From positions 58,676 through 122,675 of the forward strand of contig CALKUQ010000022.1 of the NCBI GenBank assembly GCA_937996705.1: a stretch of DNA of 64,000 nucleotides. The letters run 5' to 3'. The notes below the pieces were generated by a model. It was not told the DNA's origin. It searched no databases and saw only the letters and a program-made list of their open reading frames with translations. This document shows, in pieces, positions 1-9,623 of the stretch. The first letter of the stretch is position 1; every line of letters starts with the position of its first letter. This DNA comes from an uncultured Chlamydiae bacterium (GTDB lineage: Bacteria; Chlamydiota; Chlamydiia; Chlamydiales; 2-12-FULL-49-11). Both the position numbers and the translations under genes were made by a program.

Positions 1-457
1 CTACTGCTACTTTTACCACATCCTCTATCTCTATGCCCCCCTCTTCGATAATAGGCTTTATGTAGGGGCTTCTTAAGATTCGCATGGTCCATTTTTCGTG
101 TCCTTTTTTTCCAACAAGCTCATATTCAGCAGTATGAGAAAAAGGGAGGTGGCCGATATCGTGAAAGAGTCCAGCAAGCCGCATCACCCTCCTCCAGTAA
201 GCCACTTTATCTTCTGTAAAATCGGGAAAAAGCTCGGCAAAATGGGGTTGGGAGACTAGTTTGTCATAAATTTCTGTGACAACCTCCATCACTCCTAGTG
301 AGTGATCGTATCTCTTGTGGTACCCACCTGGATAAATAAAAGATGCGGCAGCAATTTGGTTAATGCAAGAGAGTCTTTTAAACGGGAGTGTTTTAATAAG
401 CCTGGTTTCAAGAGGGTCTAATTCAATAAATCCGTGAATTGCGTCAAATACTTTCAT
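1..457 (-). CDS. HD-domain phosphohydrolase, 3' part outside window
   Basis: The reading frame starts at ATG 457 and runs off the left edge, giving the first 152 residues. It opens MKVFDAIHGFIELDPLE, then RYDHSLGVMEV, and carries LAGLFHDIGHLPFSH. That H...HD pattern is the metal-binding signature of HD-superfamily phosphohydrolases of the dGTPase/SAMHD1-like type, which cleave phosphate from nucleotides. The start is supported by AAGGA about seven bases upstream. The start lies one base beyond the end of the ABC ATPase gene, so the three genes 2236-1 probably form one leftward operon. Substrate cannot be told from this part. Family call is firm; exact function is not. Confidence 0.85.
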   Translation of the reverse strand, partial: MKVFDAIHGFIELDPLETRLIKTLPFKRLSCINQIAAASFIYPGGYHKRYDHSLGVMEVVTEIYDKLVSQPHFAELFPDFTEDKVAYWRRVMRLAGLFHDIGHLPFSHTAEYELVGKKGHEKWTMRILRSPYIKPIIEEGGIEIEDVVKVAV

Positions 458-458
458 A

Positions 459-1163
459 TTATATCCTTAAAAAGGGTGAGTCGAGAAAAGATTCTCCGAG
501 TGTATCAACAATTTTACCACTCTTCATCCGGATAATTCTGCTGGCGAAGGGAAAGAGCCTAACGTCATTAAGGGCGCAAATAATTGTGATTTGGTGGTCA
601 AGGGCCATCTGTCTTAGATAGGTCATCACTTTTACCCCAGTCTGATGGTCAAGAAACTGTGTGGGCTCATCAAGCAGAAGAAGACGCGGCTGATTCACAA
701 GGGCCCGGCTCATGGAGACAAGTTGCAGTTCCGCTCCCGAAAGCTCACTTAGATGCGAATCTCTTTTTTTGTCGATCCCCATATAGTTTAATGCGGTAAG
801 CGCTTTTAAAATAGATGACGCTCTCGACTCACCCGTGCAGGCTAGCGGCAAAAGGACATTTTCTATTACGCTGAGGGAAGGCAGTAGTCTTGCAGTTTGA
901 AACACAGCCCCGATATTCTCTCTGCGAAACTCCGCTTTTTGTGTAGAGTTCATCTCAAAGAGATTACTCTCTAAGATAGAAATTGTTCCACTTGTAGGAG
1001 TTGCGTAAGCACCTAGAAGGGAGAGGAGTGTTGATTTGCCAGCCCCTGGAGGGCCAGAGATCATGATAAATTCTTCCTCTTCAATTTGAAGATCTACCCC
1101 GTCTAATATATTAGTGATTCCATCGAAGGTTTTGGTTAAACCAGCGCACGAGACTATGCTCAT
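459..1163 (-). CDS. ABC transporter ATP-binding protein, MacB/LolD type
   Basis: This is a 234-residue ATPase subunit expected on the cytoplasmic face of the inner membrane. Visible motifs are Walker A GPPGAGKST near residue 40, signature LSGAE near 140, and Walker B RLLLLDEPTQFLDHQ. Length and motif spacing match the LolD/MacB/FtsE class, whose members drive lipoprotein release, efflux or cell-division functions rather than solute import. The signature is LSGAE rather than LSGGE/Q, a mild change. Its start overlaps the stop of the permease gene by four bases (ATGA), so the two are translationally coupled and very likely partners. The transported substrate is unknown. Confidence 0.9.
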   Translation of the reverse strand: MSIVSCAGLTKTFDGITNILDGVDLQIEEEEFIMISGPPGAGKSTLLSLLGAYATPTSGTISILESNLFEMNSTQKAEFRRENIGAVFQTARLLPSLSVIENVLLPLACTGESRASSILKALTALNYMGIDKKRDSHLSELSGAELQLVSMSRALVNQPRLLLLDEPTQFLDHQTGVKVMTYLRQMALDHQITIICALNDVRLFPFASRIIRMKSGKIVDTLGESFLDSPFLRI

Positions 1164-2236
1164 ACACTCTCCTTTACAGTAAGGCTAATAAAAATCGAAG
1201 CGACCAGGGATGTTGAAATTGCGGCAATAAATGTTATTGTCACTATCCCTAAACTAAGTGGGGCAAATATCCCTGAATTTCCAAAAATCAATTGCAAAAG
1301 TGTGTGTAGAGAAAATGCGATCCCAGATCCAAGAGTCGAAATCACAACTGCTTGGAGAGCTAAAAGAGAGGTTATGAATAGAGGGGTAGCGCCAAAGAGT
1401 TTAAAGATTGCGCACGCCTCAGATTGACGTTTGAAAAAATTTATAAAGATTGTGGCGTAAACCCCTAAACTAAGAATGAAAGCAAACATGGCAACTGAGG
1501 AAAATAGAGAGACCGTTTTACTCTGAGTGATCTGATTTTGCTTTAAAATACCTAAAAATTCAGCCTTTGTATAAGACTTTAATCCAGAAATTTTTTCGAT
1601 TTTTTGCTTTAACGAGGATAAATTTGCAAAAGGAACCGCTTTAATAACTAAGAAAATTTCCCCTCCGCTCTCCAGCTCTTTCGCTCTTGTAAAATTCGTG
1701 TAGGCTATAACCCCTTTTTGACTAGGCGCCACTCCCCCAATTTTCATCGGTTTTTCATTTACGTAGACAACACTTCCGGAACGAAGTTTTTGACTTCCTA
1801 GCTTAAAGAGCGACTTTGCACACTCCTGACTTACAATTAAAGTGTTATCATCATCTTTTAAGTGAAATGAGCCGTAAAGCGCTTTGGTAGGGAGTCCTAA
1901 GTAGGTCGATTCATCAACTCCCAAAAGGGTGCAATCTCTTTTATCCCCCGATCCTGTGTAGGCATCTACCTGGGATTTATATAAATATGAGGCAGTCTGA
2001 ATGTCTGGTAACCTGCGCAATTTTTGTAGGTCTTGATTGCTAGATTGAGGATCGGTTTTAATCCACAAGTCGATCCCTGAGCTCCCTTCGCAGAATGCAA
2101 CTGCTTCATTTTGAATCGCAGAAAACGAGCCAAATTCCAAGAAGAGAAAAAAAACCAACAGGGCTACAACCACAAGAGGCATCAACCACTCTCTACCTCT
2201 CTTAAACAATAATGCTATTGCGAATTTTCCTAACAT
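1160..2236 (-). CDS. ABC transporter permease, FtsX/MacB-like
   Basis: A 358-residue membrane protein with the topology of the FtsX/MacB/LolC family. One N-terminal transmembrane helix (around residues 18-42) is followed by a large extracytoplasmic domain of about 200 residues and three C-terminal helices (around 240-265, 280-315 and 325-350). Such permeases work by mechanotransmission on periplasmic partners rather than by classical import. The gene is directly upstream of its ATPase with a four-base overlap. No membrane fusion protein is linked, so it may act alone like LolCE or with a distant partner. Start ATG 2236 faces the Gly/His-rich gene, with the start regions overlapping the divergent spacer. 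Confidence 0.85.
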   Translation of the reverse strand: MLGKFAIALLFKRGREWLMPLVVVALLVFFLFLEFGSFSAIQNEAVAFCEGSSGIDLWIKTDPQSSNQDLQKLRRLPDIQTASYLYKSQVDAYTGSGDKRDCTLLGVDESTYLGLPTKALYGSFHLKDDDNTLIVSQECAKSLFKLGSQKLRSGSVVYVNEKPMKIGGVAPSQKGVIAYTNFTRAKELESGGEIFLVIKAVPFANLSSLKQKIEKISGLKSYTKAEFLGILKQNQITQSKTVSLFSSVAMFAFILSLGVYATIFINFFKRQSEACAIFKLFGATPLFITSLLALQAVVISTLGSGIAFSLHTLLQLIFGNSGIFAPLSLGIVTITFIAAISTSLVASIFISLTVKESV

Positions 2237-2322
2237 ATTTTCTCACCCTACCACAATCTTCTTTTTTTAAAAAAGTTAAAAAATTTGTTGTGGTTTCAAG
2301 AAAAAAACGGTATGAAAAAAGT

Positions 2323-2799
2323 ATGAAAGCACTTTTATCTAGTTTATTGTTTTTTAGTCTTGTTTTTTCCGCTCCAATTCACGCACGAGGGGGTGGAGGC
2401 GGTGGTCATGGTGGCGGCGGGGCGGACAGAAGGGGCGGATATCGTGACGGCGGAGGCAATAGAGGCGCGAGAGGATATCGAGACCATGGGCACTGGAATC
2501 ATCACTCAAATGGTTATGGGAGAGGTAATTGGGATAACGGCAGATGGAATGGCCCTTATTACTATAGCGGGTATGGCTGGTTTATGGGTGGGATGTTTTT
2601 AACCGGTTTGACCTTTTATACCTGCGCAGAGCTCTCCAATTACCACACTTGGCAAATCGCAAATGACGATATAGAGACCTATAAAAGCTGGAGTGACCAA
2701 GACAATCTTACTGTCCAAAAAATTGACAATCCTAACTACTCCTATTCAATCTGCAACGAAAAAACCAACAGTTGCGTATACGCAAATCCTAGACAATAG
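2323..2799 (+). CDS. Gly/His-rich exported protein
   Basis: The frame is open from 2212, but ATG 2323 is preferred because it begins MKALLSSLLFFSLVFSAPIHA, a clear signal peptide with likely cleavage after IHA. The mature part (about 135 residues) starts with a run of Gly and His, continues with Arg/Gly/Asn/Trp/Tyr-rich sequence, has a hydrophobic stretch (FMGGMFLTGLTFYTC), and ends in a polar domain with three more Cys. This low-complexity composition suggests an envelope or periplasmic protein; the His clusters could bind metal, but that is a guess. It converges with the 713-residue gene and overlaps its 3' end by 11 bases. No family recognised. Confidence 0.7.
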   Translation: MKALLSSLLFFSLVFSAPIHARGGGGGGHGGGGADRRGGYRDGGGNRGARGYRDHGHWNHHSNGYGRGNWDNGRWNGPYYYSGYGWFMGGMFLTGLTFYTCAELSNYHTWQIANDDIETYKSWSDQDNLTVQKIDNPNYSYSICNEKTNSCVYANPRQ

Positions 2800-4930
2800 C
2801 AATTGCAGGAGCTGGAGCTGGAAGAGTTTGCTTCCATTTAATAAAGAGGCTAGGAATCGACTCTTTCTCATATTTCCGAAGGATGCTTTTGTGAAATTCT
2901 GTTAATTGGTCGCTTAATTTGTTACACGATTTCCAAATTTGAACACAGCTTAAGTGAAAAAATGTAACCAGCTCAAAATAAAACCCATCCGCTTTTCCTG
3001 CACATTCTAAAATGAGAGAAACAGCTAATAGAATCAGGGATATACTCCCTACATAAGGAATTTGAAGCATTAGACTTTCGATCGCATAATAAAGACCTGT
3101 GATTATTGGGTATGTGTAGATAGAAAATGCTGCGCATAGGGCAATTTTAAAAATCAAAGCTCTGATAATGGTACTTAAAAATTTCGCAGAATTAATGGTG
3201 CATCGTTTTGCTAAAGAAAGTTTCATCTGAAAGCGATCCAACAACTCTCTTGGGTATTGCCTAAAAGCCTCTTTAAAAATAGCCTGAAGGGCTCTTTCTC
3301 TAGAAGATCTGATTTCAGGAGAAAGAAACTTAACCCTCGAGCGATCAAGGAGAGCAGGTAATAAACGGGGTTGATTTGCCTCAAGTTCATCCAAAAGCTC
3401 CCTATCTATATAATCTTCCACTTTAAGAATTTGATTTTTTACAAGAAGCATTCTAATAACTGAGCGTGGAAGGTCAACCAATCTCATTGAAGCTGAATTA
3501 ACACCAATTTGATCAAGGGCAGCTCTAAATGCAACCTTATTATTAAAAGGTGACTTTACGTGGTTCTGATAAAAAGTTCTAACTGCAGCCTCTAAAATTA
3601 CATCGTCCTCAGAAAGAAATTCTAGAGGAAGAGCGTCGTTGTCTTGGTATACTCGTTGATTCCCTTTTACTAAATAGATCCTTTTTAAGTCGCTCGTCTT
3701 ATCTTCCACTGAAGTTTCGCTATCTCGGACTCCCTTACAATCTCCAATAAGTTCCTGAATGCTGGCCTCATCATTAGACCAATCACCAATTTGATCAATA
3801 ATCCAATCCATAACCTTAGTTCTAAAGTCTCCCCCAGAATGATCTCTTAAAGCGGCTTGAATAGTGTCAATGATTGCATCTTCGGTGTATCTTTGAAAAA
3901 ATTCCTTTACGTAAATATCTGGATTCAATCTCTGGGAATTGATTTGTTCTGTCACATTTTGCATTCCTTCTAGGCCGAGCATATCTCCGAAATCTCTTAA
4001 AAATTGAGGAGTGCCATGGGTTCCAAGTCGATTTTCAGCAATAATTCTGGTTGCAATATCAAGTCTTTTATCAGCTAAAATGGTCCAGAGCTTCTCCTCA
4101 AGGGTGCCTTGCATAGTTTCTAAGCTAACTGTGTTTAGTCTTGCAAGAGCTGCTAATGCTTCAGCTTTATACCTTCCCCCACAATGTTTTCCGGCAACTG
4201 CAAATGCTAAACTTAAAACTTCACACTGTTCCGGATCATCTTTTACTTTATCGATGCAAATAAGAACTGCTTTTTTTAAATGGTCATAAAACCCATTCAA
4301 TTCATTTATTTGATATGCAGGCGGAGTTCCTAAAAATGGAGTTCTATTATTTATATTATCAATAAATGTTTCGAGTCCCTCCCTCAAAGAGGCTTTTGTG
4401 CAGGGAGTTCCATCATCATTGAGCTGAGCTTGATTAAATTGAGAGGCGTCAAAAAATTGATATAACATTTCAAGCTGAATATCGGGTCCAAGATGGGAAA
4501 TGTCTAAATCATTTTTAATCGGCCTAACATGCGTTAGATCTATATTAGGACCTGCATACTTAGCTGCAGGATGCTCGGTAAATCGGCTAGATGAATTGTA
4601 AAAAATTGAATTATAAGCCCTCGTATGGGCATTAAAAATTATTGCAAGGGCTACATACCCCACCAGCATAACTACTTTAAAAACAATCAAAAATGGATCC
4701 AGAATGACCCTTCTTCCTCTCCAAAAAACAGTTCTAACCAACTGACCACTCTGACCGGCAGTTGCCATGACGCTCTGAGGGAGAGCAAAAACAAACTGTT
4801 CTGCATAAAGAGCGACCTTAGCAGTCAACTCCATAGCTGAAAATAGTTGAGACTTAAGCCCAGGTCGGACTTCCCGAACGTCTGGAATGCTCCACCTAAA
4901 TTCTGGCTCTATTGGGATCACAATTTCCAT
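2789..4930 (-). CDS. Large hypothetical membrane protein (713 residues)
   Basis: I do not recognise this protein. It has one hydrophobic segment near residues 85-100 (VVMLVGYVALAII), a long soluble, mostly helical middle of about 450 residues, and a second hydrophobic block near 595-660 with two or three possible helices (ALIFKIALCAAF, VGSISLILLAVSLILE). The middle contains LAFAVAGKHCGGRYKAEALA and several acidic, helix-rich stretches. The C-terminus ends in an Ala-Pro run (LPAPAPAIAIV). A membrane-anchored arrangement with a large soluble domain would suit a host-interaction or secretion-related protein, but nothing proves this. ATG 4930 is the first start. It stands alone, converging with the exported Gly/His-rich gene. 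Confidence 0.75.
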   Translation of the reverse strand: MEIVIPIEPEFRWSIPDVREVRPGLKSQLFSAMELTAKVALYAEQFVFALPQSVMATAGQSGQLVRTVFWRGRRVILDPFLIVFKVVMLVGYVALAIIFNAHTRAYNSIFYNSSSRFTEHPAAKYAGPNIDLTHVRPIKNDLDISHLGPDIQLEMLYQFFDASQFNQAQLNDDGTPCTKASLREGLETFIDNINNRTPFLGTPPAYQINELNGFYDHLKKAVLICIDKVKDDPEQCEVLSLAFAVAGKHCGGRYKAEALAALARLNTVSLETMQGTLEEKLWTILADKRLDIATRIIAENRLGTHGTPQFLRDFGDMLGLEGMQNVTEQINSQRLNPDIYVKEFFQRYTEDAIIDTIQAALRDHSGGDFRTKVMDWIIDQIGDWSNDEASIQELIGDCKGVRDSETSVEDKTSDLKRIYLVKGNQRVYQDNDALPLEFLSEDDVILEAAVRTFYQNHVKSPFNNKVAFRAALDQIGVNSASMRLVDLPRSVIRMLLVKNQILKVEDYIDRELLDELEANQPRLLPALLDRSRVKFLSPEIRSSRERALQAIFKEAFRQYPRELLDRFQMKLSLAKRCTINSAKFLSTIIRALIFKIALCAAFSIYTYPIITGLYYAIESLMLQIPYVGSISLILLAVSLILECAGKADGFYFELVTFFHLSCVQIWKSCNKLSDQLTEFHKSILRKYEKESIPSLFIKWKQTLPAPAPAIAIV

Positions 4931-5037
4931 AATGACAAAAAGAATAGACGATTAGCCATTTCTTTACAATTCAAAACAGGGTAAAGGCTCCTTTTTTGAA
5001 CCCCATTTTCCTGTAATAGAGTTTCAAAAGATATTTA

Positions 5038-6432
5038 TTACAAAGCAGTTTCGCAAGAGAGGACCCAGGGACCGCCCATCGATTGGAAGAGGGAGATGTA
5101 GGTGGTGAAGGTGTAGCCCAGAGCGGAGATAGCGTCGATCTGGGCTTCAAAGAGGTGGCGTTCTGCGTCGAGATAGGTGAGATAGTCAGTGAGCCCTTCT
5201 TTGTATTGGTAGGTGGCAAGCTGGAAGTATCTGGCGAGGGTATCGACGCGCTGCTTTTGGTCGAGGGCGAGATGACGTGAAATCTTGTGCGAGACGAGGG
5301 CGTCGTTGATTTCCTTGAGGCCAGTTAAGATAGCTCCTTGATATTGGTGGAGCATCGCCATTTTGGTTGAATTTGCCAGTTTGAGTTGGCTTGTGAGTTT
5401 ACCACCTGTGAAAATTTCTTGCATCAGAGATAGCGCGTAGGCCCATATGCTGGAAGCGGATGTGAAGAAGTTTGAGAGGTTTGAGGTCTGCGATCCAAAA
5501 GAGGCAGCGAGATTAAATTCTGGTAAAAATCGAGCTCTTGCAACTCCTATATCTGCATTCGCTGCAATAAGCTCTTGTTCCGCTTTTAAAACATCGGGTC
5601 TTTGATTGACCATGTTTGCAGGAAGGTAGGCAGGCTCGCCCAGGGGTAGGACAAGTTGCGCAATCGTTTTTCCTCTGGCGGGCTTCTCAGATGGCTTGCC
5701 AAGAAGGAGGCAGAGCAAATTCTCTTCCAAAGCGATTGCATTTTTAAGTCGATCTACTTTGACTTGAGCAGCTTCGACTTCCGATTTTGCTTGATCGGGC
5801 TGCATTTCAGAATCGAGTCCTAACTGAAATCGAGTATTTGCTAGATTAAAAGACTCAATTCTTGTATCCCGAGTCTCTTCAGCAATTCTTAGCTGCTCGT
5901 CGTACTGTCTCATATTAACATAAGTACTTAACACCCCTGTGACAACACCAATTATGACCATGCGTCGCACTTCGACTTGCGCAAGCACTTCTGCGTAAGC
6001 GCTTTCCGTCTCGCTTCGCACTTTTCCCCAAATATCGACGATGTAAGAGGCGTTCAAGGCTAGGTCAAACAAGTTGCTAATAAAAGGGATGCCGGGAACT
6101 GTTGAAATAAAATTTTCAGAGAGCTTCAATCTGCCTGCATCGCCAGATCCATTTAATTGAGGAAAGAGCTGCGATCTAACAATTCCATACATTGCCTCAT
6201 ACTCTTTAACCCGGTAAATGGCCACCTTCAAATCCTGGTTGTTTGCTAGCGCCTCATTAACCAAGCTATCTAGTACTGGATCTTGAAACTGTTTCCAAAA
6301 TCCGATGCACTCTTGCATGTAAGTGTCATCTACCTGAGTGCGCCACTCACTCGCCATTGGCCTGGCATCTCTTACATATTTAGGATGAAGGGTACAGCCA
6401 CATAGAAAAAGGAGCGCGACGATTTTTTTCAT
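5038..6432 (-). CDS. RND efflux outer-membrane lipoprotein, NodT/OprM family
   Basis: A 464-residue TolC-like channel that would form the outer-membrane exit duct of a tripartite RND pump. The N-terminus MKKIVALLFLCGC is a lipoprotein signal with a lipobox ending at Cys13 (L-C-G-C). The two internally related halves typical of the NodT family are visible, each with long Ala/Gln-rich helices and conserved patches such as NQRPDVLKAEQELIAANADIG. The start overlaps the end of the pump gene by four bases (ATGA), so it is co-translated with it. Length fits the family (about 460-480). The substrate cannot be inferred. Family call is strong. Confidence 0.95.
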   Translation of the reverse strand: MKKIVALLFLCGCTLHPKYVRDARPMASEWRTQVDDTYMQECIGFWKQFQDPVLDSLVNEALANNQDLKVAIYRVKEYEAMYGIVRSQLFPQLNGSGDAGRLKLSENFISTVPGIPFISNLFDLALNASYIVDIWGKVRSETESAYAEVLAQVEVRRMVIIGVVTGVLSTYVNMRQYDEQLRIAEETRDTRIESFNLANTRFQLGLDSEMQPDQAKSEVEAAQVKVDRLKNAIALEENLLCLLLGKPSEKPARGKTIAQLVLPLGEPAYLPANMVNQRPDVLKAEQELIAANADIGVARARFLPEFNLAASFGSQTSNLSNFFTSASSIWAYALSLMQEIFTGGKLTSQLKLANSTKMAMLHQYQGAILTGLKEINDALVSHKISRHLALDQKQRVDTLARYFQLATYQYKEGLTDYLTYLDAERHLFEAQIDAISALGYTFTTYISLFQSMGGPWVLSCETAL

Positions 6433-9400
6433 CGGTTTCCTCGATAAAATTTAGTGAAGAAAAACGGAACAAAACAGAGGGCAAATAGGGTTGCTGCAAT
6501 CATCCCTCCAAATACCCCAACTCCGACGGAATGTCTGCTGGCAGCCCCTGCTCCAGAGCTTAACACAAGTGGCATTACCCCTAAAATAAATGTGAGAGAG
6601 GTCATTATAATCGCCCTAAATCTGAGTTTTGCAGCTTCTAATGCAGCGTCAACTAGACTCATCCCCTCTTCATGTTTCTGAACCGCAAATTCAACAATCA
6701 AAATCGCGTTTTTGGCAGATAAAGCCATCAACGTTACAAGCCCAATCTGAAAGTAGACATCGTTTGACATCCCCTTGAGCCAGATTGAGAAAAAGGCGCC
6801 CACCGCTCCAAACGGAATGGCTAGTAGAATAGAGATCGGTAAAGACCATTTTTCATAGAGGGCAGATAAGATTAAAAAGACCATGAAAAGTCCTGCAAGC
6901 AGTACTGTGGTTGAGGTCCCCCCCGTCGCAACTTCTTGGTACGCCTCTCCACTCCAACCAAAGGTCATGTCGGGAGGTAAAACTTGCTCAGCAAGCTCTT
7001 GGAGGGCAGTGATAGCTTGACCTGAAGTATATCCCGGGGCTGGACCTCCAAAAATACGACCCGCTAAAAAATCATTGAAATGAGAGACTAGATTCGAACC
7101 TGCAATAGGCCTGATCGTCATAAGAGATTTAAGAGGGACCATTTCACCGTAACTTGACTTTACATACATGTCGCCCACATTCTCAAGTCGTTCCCGATAT
7201 TTTGGTTCGGCTTGAACCATTACTTGATACACCCTGCTGAATTTATTGAAGTTGTTAACATACAATGCACCAACAAGAGTTTGAAGCGTTTGAAACACAT
7301 CGGATATAGAGACGCCGAGCGCTTTTGCTTTATACCTATCCAAATCGACAAAAAATTGGAGATTATTAAATTGGGCGGTAGAAAAGAGGGGGCTTAACTC
7401 TTTTCTCTCTTTTGCCTTTTCGACAAAGATGTTGATTGCCTCTTCCAGCGCTTTGAGCCCCCCATCTCCTCGATTTTCAATCCAGAACTCCAATCCGCCA
7501 ACCGTTCCAAGGCCTTGAATTGCAGGGGGATTTACCACCACAACCCTCCCCTGCTCTATCATAAAAAACTCTTTCTGAAGATCTTGAATTACCGCATCTG
7601 CCTGAAGATTTTTACCCTTTCTTTGACTCCACTCTTTTAGCATAATAAAGTTTGTACCAACAGTAGTTCGGTTTAAACTCTCAAGCAAGCTGTAACCTGT
7701 AAGGGCAATCACCTTATCGACCGCGGGATGTTTCAGGGCAAGTTCTGAAATTTTCGCATCGACCTCAACGCACCTCTCTAAGCTCGCAGCATCAGGCATC
7801 GAAGTGAACGCTATCACATACCCTTGATCTTCATTAGGGACAAAACTCGTTGGCACCGTCATAAAAAAGTAAGAGAGTGTTACAATAATAATCCCAAAAA
7901 GGGTCCAGCTTACTCCGCTCTTCTCAATTAAAAACCGGGCTACTTTCAAATATTGATGGGTCAACTTTTCTAGACCTCTATTAAAAAGGGCGGCGAGCCT
8001 CCCCTCTTTAACTTCCGACTTTAAAATAAGGGCTGCAATCGCTGGACTGAGAGTGAGTGCGATTAGTCCTGAAAAACAGACTGATACAGCAATAGTCATC
8101 GCAAATTGTTTATAAAGCTGCCCTGCAATTCCCCCTAAAAACGCTACTGGGATAAAAACGGCACATAACACAAACACAATTGCAATGACTGGCCCTGTAA
8201 CCTCACTCATTGCTTTTTTTGCAGCTTCTACAGGGCTTAGCTTGAACGCCCTCAAATTTCGCTCCACATTCTCGACAACCACAATCGCATCATCGACCAC
8301 AATCCCGATAGCAAGAACCATCCCAAATAAAGTTAGCGTATTAATCGAATAGCCAAGCACATACATCCCCGCAAACGTTCCCACTATCGAAACAATCAGA
8401 GCTAAAACAGGGATCAAGGTAGCTCTTATTGTTTGCAAGAAGACAAAAACAACAATGACGACAAGAAGCGCTGCTTGAATCATTGTGAAAAAGACTTCCT
8501 TGATCGACATTTTAATGAAAAGAGTGGTGTCGTAAGGGATTGTATACTCAAGGCCCTCTGGAAACCGCTTCGAAATTTTTTTCATTGCCGATCGAATCGA
8601 CTCTGCAACATCGAGCGCATTTGCCCCGTATTCTTGATAAATGGCGAGCAAAATTGTAGATTTTGCATTAATCGATCCATCGACGGTATAGTCTTGAGCG
8701 CCTAGTGTAATTTTCGCAACGTCTTTAAGTAACACAATGCTCCCATTTAGATCTGCCCGAAGAACTATATTTTCAAATTGCTCAGGGGTGCTTAATCTCC
8801 CTTGGGTAGTCAGAGGGATTGTAAGGCGGTTTGCTTTACTAGTAGGCTCTTGCCCGAATTGACCAATTCCAAAATCAGCGTTTTGTTCCGATATTGCAGA
8901 GACAACATCGCTTGTTGAAATACCCAGTTGCGCCATCAAATCGGGCCTTAACCAGACCCGCATCGAGTAGTTTCGCTCGCCGATAATATTGATATTGCTA
9001 ATCCCTGGAATTAAATCTAAGTCGTTTACCACATTGATGCTTGCGTAGTTGCTAATAAATTCTTGAGTGTAGACCCCCGATGGAGATTGAAGCGCTACTA
9101 ATAGCAAAATATTAGGAGTCTGCTTTGTGATTGTAATCCCTTCTTTTTGAACTTCTTGCGGAAGCTCTGCAGTAACTTGACTAATCAAGTTCTGCACATT
9201 GACCTGATCCATGTTTGCGTCGCTACCAATCGAAAAATAGACATCTAAGACCATGTTTCCGTTTGAGGAGTTTTGCGAGTACATGTAAATCATGTCCTGC
9301 ACCCCTAAAATTTGCTGCTCTAACGGGGCCGCCACATCATTTGCAATCGTCTCAGCATTAGCCCCATTATACGTTGTCGTTACCTGAATCAGGGGCGGAG

Positions 9401-9518
9401 TAATATTCGGATATTGCTCAATAGGCAAAGCCCGCATAGCAAGAGCGCCACCAAATGTAATCATAATCGCAATTACACTAGCAAAAATCGGGTGCTTTAT
9501 AAAAAAGTTAGATATCAT
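6429..9518 (-). CDS. RND multidrug efflux pump, HAE1 (AcrB) family
   Basis: Inner-membrane proton-driven drug exporter. From ATG 9518 the protein begins MISNFFIKHPIFASV, matching the AcrB-type start, and GGAAAGGAAG lies a few bases upstream. The frame can also start at GTG 9533, five codons earlier, which I judge less likely. Length is about 1029 residues. The proton-relay aspartate pair is present in GIVVDDAIVVVEN, and the second-half helix has the usual SAKNAILIVEFA. Two large periplasmic loops and about twelve membrane helices are apparent. It is followed by the OprM-like gene with a four-base overlap. Its membrane fusion partner is not adjacent but 4 kb upstream, beyond an apparent insertion. 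Confidence 0.95.
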   Translation of the reverse strand: MISNFFIKHPIFASVIAIMITFGGALAMRALPIEQYPNITPPLIQVTTTYNGANAETIANDVAAPLEQQILGVQDMIYMYSQNSSNGNMVLDVYFSIGSDANMDQVNVQNLISQVTAELPQEVQKEGITITKQTPNILLLVALQSPSGVYTQEFISNYASINVVNDLDLIPGISNINIIGERNYSMRVWLRPDLMAQLGISTSDVVSAISEQNADFGIGQFGQEPTSKANRLTIPLTTQGRLSTPEQFENIVLRADLNGSIVLLKDVAKITLGAQDYTVDGSINAKSTILLAIYQEYGANALDVAESIRSAMKKISKRFPEGLEYTIPYDTTLFIKMSIKEVFFTMIQAALLVVIVVFVFLQTIRATLIPVLALIVSIVGTFAGMYVLGYSINTLTLFGMVLAIGIVVDDAIVVVENVERNLRAFKLSPVEAAKKAMSEVTGPVIAIVFVLCAVFIPVAFLGGIAGQLYKQFAMTIAVSVCFSGLIALTLSPAIAALILKSEVKEGRLAALFNRGLEKLTHQYLKVARFLIEKSGVSWTLFGIIIVTLSYFFMTVPTSFVPNEDQGYVIAFTSMPDAASLERCVEVDAKISELALKHPAVDKVIALTGYSLLESLNRTTVGTNFIMLKEWSQRKGKNLQADAVIQDLQKEFFMIEQGRVVVVNPPAIQGLGTVGGLEFWIENRGDGGLKALEEAINIFVEKAKERKELSPLFSTAQFNNLQFFVDLDRYKAKALGVSISDVFQTLQTLVGALYVNNFNKFSRVYQVMVQAEPKYRERLENVGDMYVKSSYGEMVPLKSLMTIRPIAGSNLVSHFNDFLAGRIFGGPAPGYTSGQAITALQELAEQVLPPDMTFGWSGEAYQEVATGGTSTTVLLAGLFMVFLILSALYEKWSLPISILLAIPFGAVGAFFSIWLKGMSNDVYFQIGLVTLMALSAKNAILIVEFAVQKHEEGMSLVDAALEAAKLRFRAIIMTSLTFILGVMPLVLSSGAGAASRHSVGVGVFGGMIAATLFALCFVPFFFTKFYRGNR

Positions 9519-9571
9519 GATCTTCCTTTCCACATATCACCCCACCCAATTCGATGCCAAACAATTTCTCA

Positions 9572-9605
9572 TTTTGGTGCCAGGCCTGAGTTCCTGAGTC
9601 TTTTT
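9572..9605 (+). repeat. REP-like repeat, family A, copy 1
   Basis: Copy of a roughly 32-base repeat whose + strand starts TTGGTGCCAGGCCTGAGTTC and ends CTGAGTCTTTTT. It contains the palindrome CAGGCCTG and a direct repeat CTGAGT-TC-CTGAGT. It sits 18 bases beyond the transposase stop codon and is the mirror image of copy 2 on the other side of that gene. It also lies about 50 bases upstream of the pump start. Confidence 0.9.
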
Positions 9606-9623
9606 GCAATTAATCAACTGTGA

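Noticed and set aside
9519..9533. GTG 9533 as the pump start
   Set aside because: ATG 9518 has a better placed ribosome site and gives the usual family N-terminus.
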